DNA of 64,000 nucleotides from Paramacrobiotus metropolitanus (Eukaryota; Tardigrada; Eutardigrada; Parachela; Macrobiotidae): NCBI RefSeq assembly GCF_019649055.1, contig NW_026570258.1, positions 248,001 to 312,000 of the forward strand, read 5' to 3'. Shown piece by piece: positions 59,659 to 64,000 of this stretch (position 1 is its first letter; each line of letters starts with the position of its first letter). The notes under the pieces were generated by a model. It saw only the letters and a program-made list of their open reading frames with translations, ran no database searches and was not told where the DNA came from. The position numbers and the translations under genes were made by a program.

Positions 59659-62600
59659 CTCAGCCCGGACACTTTGGTCTGAGCACTATTTGGACCCGGA
59701 CACTTTGGTCTGAGCACTATTTGGACCCGGACACTTTGGTCGGAGCACTATTTGGACCCGGACACTTCGGTCGGAGCATTATTTCTGCCCGGACACATTG
59801 GTCTGAGCACTATTTCAGCCCGGACACTTTGGTCGGAGCACTATTTGGACCCGGACACTTTGGTCGAAGCACTATTTGGACCAAGACACTTCGGTCGGAG
59901 CATTATTTTGACCCGGACACTTTGGTCTGAGCACTATTTTGACCCGGACACTTTGGTCGGAGCACTCATTGGACCCGGACACTTTGGTCGGAGCAATATT
60001 ACAGCCCGAACACTTTGGTCGGAGCACTATTTGGACCCGGACACTTTGGTCGGAGCACTATTTCAGCCCGGACACTTTGGTCGGAGCACTATTTTGACCC
60101 GGACACTTTGGTCGGAGCACTCTTTGGACCCGGACACTTTGGTCAGAGCAATATTTCAGCCCGAACACTTTGGTCGGAGCACTCTTTGGACCCGGACACT
60201 TTGGTCGGAGCAATATTACAGCCCGAACACTTTGGTCGGAGCACTATTTGGACCCGTACACTTTGGTCGGAGCACTATTTGGACCCGGACACTTCGGTCG
60301 AAGCATTATTTTGACCCGGACACTTTGGTCGGAGCACTATTTTGACCCGGACACTTTGGTCGGAGCACTATTTGGACCCGGACACTTCGGTCGAAGCATT
60401 ATTTTGACCCGGACACTTTGGTCGGAGCACTATTTTGACCCGGACACTTTGGTCGGAGCACTCTTTGAACCCGGACACTTTAGTCGGTGCAATATTACAG
60501 CCCGAACACTTTGGTCGGAGCACTATTTGGACCCGGACACTTTGGTCGGAGCACTATTTTGACCCGTACAATTTGGTCAAGACTATTTCAGCCCGGACAC
60601 TTTGGTCGGAGCACTCTTTGGACCCGGACACTTTGGTCGGAGCAATATTACAGCCCGAACACTTTGGTCGGAGCATTATTTTGGACCCGGACACTTTGGT
60701 CAGAGCACTATTTTGACCCGGACAATTTGGTCAAGCACTATTTCAGCCCGGACACTTTGGTCGGAGCACTATTTCTGCCCGGACACTTTGGTCGGAGCAC
60801 TATTTCAGCCCGGACTCTTTGGTCTGAGCACTATTTTGACCCGGACACTTTGGTCGGAGCACTATTTTGACCCGGACACCTTGGTCGGAGCACTCTTTGG
60901 ACCCGGACACTTTGGTCGGAGCACTATTTGGACCCGGACACGTCGGTCGGAGCATTATTTCTGCCCGGACACTTTGGTCTGAGCACTATTTCAGCCCGGA
61001 CACTTTGGTCGGAGCACTATTTGGACCCGGACACTTTGGTCGGAGCAATATTTCAGCCCGAACACTTTGGTCGGAGCACTATTTGGACCCGGACAATTTG
61101 GTCGGAGCACTAATTCAGCCCGGACACTTTGGTCGGAGCACTATTTCTGCCCGGACACTTTGGTCGGAGCACTCTTAGGACCCGGACACTTTGGTCGGAG
61201 CAATATTTCAGCCCGGACACTTTGGTCGGAGCACTATTTCAGCCCGGACACTTTGGTCGGAGCACTATTTTGACCCGGACACTTTGGTCGGAGCAATATT
61301 TCAGCCCGAAAATTTTGGTCGGAGCACTATTTGGACCCGGACAATTTGGTCGGAGCACTAATTCAGCCCGGACACTTTGGTCGGAGCACTATTTCTGCCC
61401 GGACACATTGGTCGGAGCACTCTTAGGACCCGGACACTTTGGTCGGAGCAATATTTGGACCCGGACACTTTGGTCGGAGAACTATTTCAGCCCGGACACT
61501 TCGGTCGGAGCACTATTTCTGCCCGGACACTTTGGTCTGAGCACTATTTCAGCCCGGACACTTTGGTCGGAACACTATTTTGACCCGGACACTTTGGTCG
61601 GAGCACTCTTTGGACCCGGACACTTTGGTCGGAGCACCATTTCAGCCCAAACACTTTGGTCGGAGCACTGTTTTAGCCCGGACACTTTGGTCGGAGCACC
61701 ATTCCAGCCCGGAAACTTTGGCCAGAGTACTATTCGAGCCCGGACTCCCTGGCCAGAGCACTGCTTCAGCCCGGACACTTTGGTCGGAGCACTATTTAAG
61801 CCTGGACACTTTGGTCGGAGTACTATTCGAGCCGGGACTCCCTGGCCAGAGCACTACTCCAGCCCGGACACTTTGGTCAGAGCACTATTTCTGCCCGGAC
61901 ACTTTGGTCGGAGCACTATTTGGACCCGGACACTTCGGTCGAAGCACTCTTTGGACCCGGACACTTTGGTTGGAGCAATATTACAGCCCGAACACTTCGG
62001 TCGTAGCATTATTTTGACCCGGACACTTTGGTCAAAGCACTATTTTGACCCGGACAATTTGGTCAAGCACTATTTCAGCCCGGACACTTTGGTTGGAGCA
62101 CTATTTCTGCCCGGACACTTTGGTCTGAGCACTATTTCAGCCCGGACACTTTGGTCGGAGCACTATTTTGACCCGGACACTTTGGTCGAAGCACTATTTG
62201 GACCAAGACACTTCGGTCGGAGCATTATTTTGACCCGGACACTTTGGTCTGAGCACTATTTGGACCCGGACGCTTCGGTCGAAGCACTCTTTGGACCCGG
62301 ACACTTTGGTTGGAGCAATATTACAGCCCGAACACTTCGGTCGTAGCATTATTTTGACCCGGACACTTTGGTCAAAGCACTATTTTGACCCGGACAATTT
62401 GGTCAAGCACTATTTCAGCCCGGACACTTTGGTTGGAGCACTATTTCTGCCCGGACACTTTGGTCTGAGCACTATTTCAGCCCGGACACTTTGGTCGGAG
62501 CACTATTTTGACCCGGACACTTTGGTCGGAGCACTATTTTGACCCGTACAATTTGGTCAAGACTATTTCAGCCCGGACACTTTGGTCGGAGCACTATTTG

Positions 62601-62838
62601 GACCCGGACACGTCGGTCGGAGCATTATTTCTGCCCGGACACTTTGGTCTGAGCACTATTTCAGCCCGGACACTTTGGTCGGAGCACTATTTTGACCCGG
62701 ACACTTTGGTCGGAGCAATATTTCAGCCCGAACACTTTGGTCGGAGCACTATTTGGACCCGGACAATTTGGTCGGAGCACTAATTCAGCCCGGACACTTT
62801 GGTCGGAGCACTATTTCTGCCCGGACACTTTGGTCGGA
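59659..62838. repeat. 31-bp minisatellite array, about 100 copies
   Basis: The unit is close to GACCCGGACACTTTGGTCGG followed by AGCACTATTTG. It repeats for about 3.2 kb with two main variants at the start of the unit (TTGGACCC and TTCAGCCC). Blocks of units are themselves duplicated, for example 61931-62116 and 62272-62456, offset 341 bp (11 units). At 61715-61860 the units are more diverged (CCAGAGCACT, GAGCCCGGACTCC). Because 31 is not a multiple of 3 and most units lack plus-strand stops, all three plus frames are open with a 31-residue period (up to 405 codons). I treat these as artefacts. Confidence 0.95.
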
Positions 62839-62885
62839 TAGAGTGAACTGGATTAGTCGCGATGGAATGCCGCCAATGCGCTAGC

Positions 62886-63000
62886 TGTGCCGTTCCCGGC
62901 TGTGCCGTTCCCGGCTGTGCCGTTCCCGGCTGTGCCGTTCCCGGCTGTGCCGTTCCCGGCTGTGCCGTTCCCGGCTGTGCCGTTCCCGCCTGTGCCGTTT
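62886..63000. repeat. 15-bp tandem repeat, about 7.5 copies
   Basis: The unit is TGTGCCGTTCCCGGC, nearly perfect. In one plus frame it encodes PFPAV repeated, with no start context or gene around it. Confidence 0.9.
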
Positions 63001-63272
63001 GAAGTAAGTTACGCTGTTTTGCAGAACTTCCGGCACTTTACCGTACAGAGCTCATTGAAAGTGGGCGGCGGGACAGGCTGAAATAATGGTGTGGCAAAAT
63101 AGGCAACTAACTATTTTGCCGACCATAGTGCGGCAAAATAGCTGAGCAACTATTTTAACGCAGTATGCGGTAAAATGGCCAACAAGCTATTTTGCCCACC
63201 CTAGTGCGGCAAAATACCCAACTGTCTATTTAGCCGCAAACACTGCGGCAAAATAGCCACTTCGTATTTTTA

Positions 63273-63543
63273 TCGATCTTTCTTCTCATGTGTTGCAAAT
63301 TGCAAATAAAAAATTTCGTGTTTGAATTCTTCCCTCTTGCAACGCGTATTTAAAAAAAACCATGGTCAGTTTCTACTGCGCTCTTAGAAGAAATCAGTAT
63401 AAACTGTTTATGACCAAATGTCAGGAGAGAAAACTTGAAAGTTTAAAAACCACAGATATGCGAAAACTTGGTGAAAGTTGAAAGGAATGGTAGTTTTCGA
63501 TCTGACTTAAATTGAACTTATGTATGTCCACATGTAAACTGTA
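63273..63543. other. Non-coding flank
   Basis: AT-rich and outside the inverted repeat, with no features seen. Confidence 0.3.
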
Positions 63544-63556
63544 ATGCCGTTTCCAA

Positions 63557-63787
63557 ATGGAGACGCTCGGACCGCCCGGACCGGAAGCTGTCCGAACAAT
63601 AACGGAATTCGGACAGAAAATACGTCAGGAAACCGGCGAAAAACGAGCCACGGAATATCTTCGCCAACGGATCAGCATCGAAATACAGCGAGGAAATGCG
63701 GCATCGATCATGGGGACGGCGCCGATGGGAGCGAATTTAGACCAAATTTTCTCTGTGATTAGGCCGCCGCTGTCGATTGATGCTTAA
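63557..63787 (+). CDS. Short ORF, possible mobile-element protein fragment
   Basis: A 76-residue frame from ATG 63557 to TAA 63787 with a charged helical stretch (GQKIRQETGEKRATEYLRQR) followed by SIEIQRGNAASIMGT. Its GC-rich, GGACCGGA-type composition matches the interior of the 7-kb block rather than its AT-rich surroundings, which suggests a related mobile element. No family can be named. An overlapping frame is also open. Confidence 0.35.
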   Translation: METLGPPGPEAVRTITEFGQKIRQETGEKRATEYLRQRISIEIQRGNAASIMGTAPMGANLDQIFSVIRPPLSIDA

Positions 63788-64000
63788 TGAGTGATAGTTT
63801 CCGAAGCTTTTGTTAAAAGTACTCGTGTTGTAACTTGTAATAGTGAAATGACCACAACTTGAACAACTCAATATGAAAACCAGATGTAAAGTGTAAAATG
63901 GAGACATGCAAATCTTTAACTGTTTCGTGAAAAGAAACGGCTTCCGCAGAATATTAATATGCAGTGCGTGTGGTGTGCAAGGTGCCATCTATTTGAATCG

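Larger units (their letters stand above)
56311..63272. mobile_element. About 7-kb element bounded by long inverted repeats
   Basis: Left (56311-56505) and right (63083-63272) ends are inverted relatives about 195 bp long. Each is built of palindromic units GCGGCAAAATAGCC-loop-GGCTATTTTGCCGC at about 40-base spacing. Unit-specific variants (TGGGC, then ACCGC, then GTTAAAA) occur in the same order in both, so they look like true terminal repeats rather than chance copies. Inside are a coiled-coil ORF, palindromes at 56973 and 59500, a 31-bp array and a 15-bp array. No transposase was recognised. Alternative: two separate MITE copies in opposite orientation. Confidence 0.55.

Noticed and set aside
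61129-62346. 405-codon open frame in the 31-bp array
   Set aside because: All three plus frames are open because the 31-base unit lacks stops. There is no start context, splice signal or non-repeat domain.
62887-63081. PFPAV-repeat protein
   Set aside because: Explained by the 15-bp tandem repeat, with no supporting gene structure.
1-64000. tRNA, rRNA or other structured RNA genes
   Set aside because: No segment showed a convincing cloverleaf with both A and B boxes, or rRNA-like sequence, by eye.

Overview
This is eukaryotic, almost certainly invertebrate metazoan, nuclear DNA. Genes are split into small exons with GT-AG introns. Encoded families include two-domain lipocalins, a PHD finger, a rhodopsin-like GPCR, Ig domains and a trefoil/GH31 alpha-glucosidase. 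Much of the rest is MITEs, foldback elements, satellites and a tyrosine-recombinase-type retroelement. A tardigrade is my best guess from the gene mix, but nothing in the window proves it. Most exons are shorter than a normal ORF cutoff, so the gene models below were assembled by matching splice sites and intron phases by eye.

Layout: 1-2.2 kb holds a degenerate multi-exon P-loop NTPase gene, cut by the left edge. 2.9-5.0 kb holds a five-exon PHD-finger gene with an NLS. 6.5-10.2 kb is a 92-bp satellite. 10.4-11.7 kb (minus) is a GPCR pseudogene. 13.0-13.7 kb is a large TTAA-flanked foldback element. 14.2-27.2 kb is a lipocalin cluster: L1 and L2 (minus) and L3 (plus), all with open reading frames. 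L3 carries a 2.26-kb retroelement in intron 5. 27.8-39.6 kb is rich in MITEs and contains a two-Ig gene with a frameshift and several unidentified exons. 40.3-43.1 kb is a broken lipocalin (L4). 44.2-46.1 kb is a decayed trefoil-GH31 gene. 49.2-55.1 kb repeats the L2/L3 divergent pair as L5 (intact) and L6 (5'-truncated pseudogene). 55.4-63.3 kb is a repeat island. It has a MITE, a hairpin element and a ~7-kb block bounded by ~200-bp inverted repeats. That block holds a coiled-coil ORF, a ~3.2-kb array of 31-bp repeats and a 15-bp array.

The most coherent system is the lipocalin cluster. Each complete gene has seven exons: a signal-peptide exon followed by two copies of a three-exon lipocalin module with identical intron phases. 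The family shows two subtypes arranged head to head, and this divergent pair was duplicated as a block about 30 kb away. Products should be secreted, disulphide-bonded ligand carriers; the ligand is unknown.
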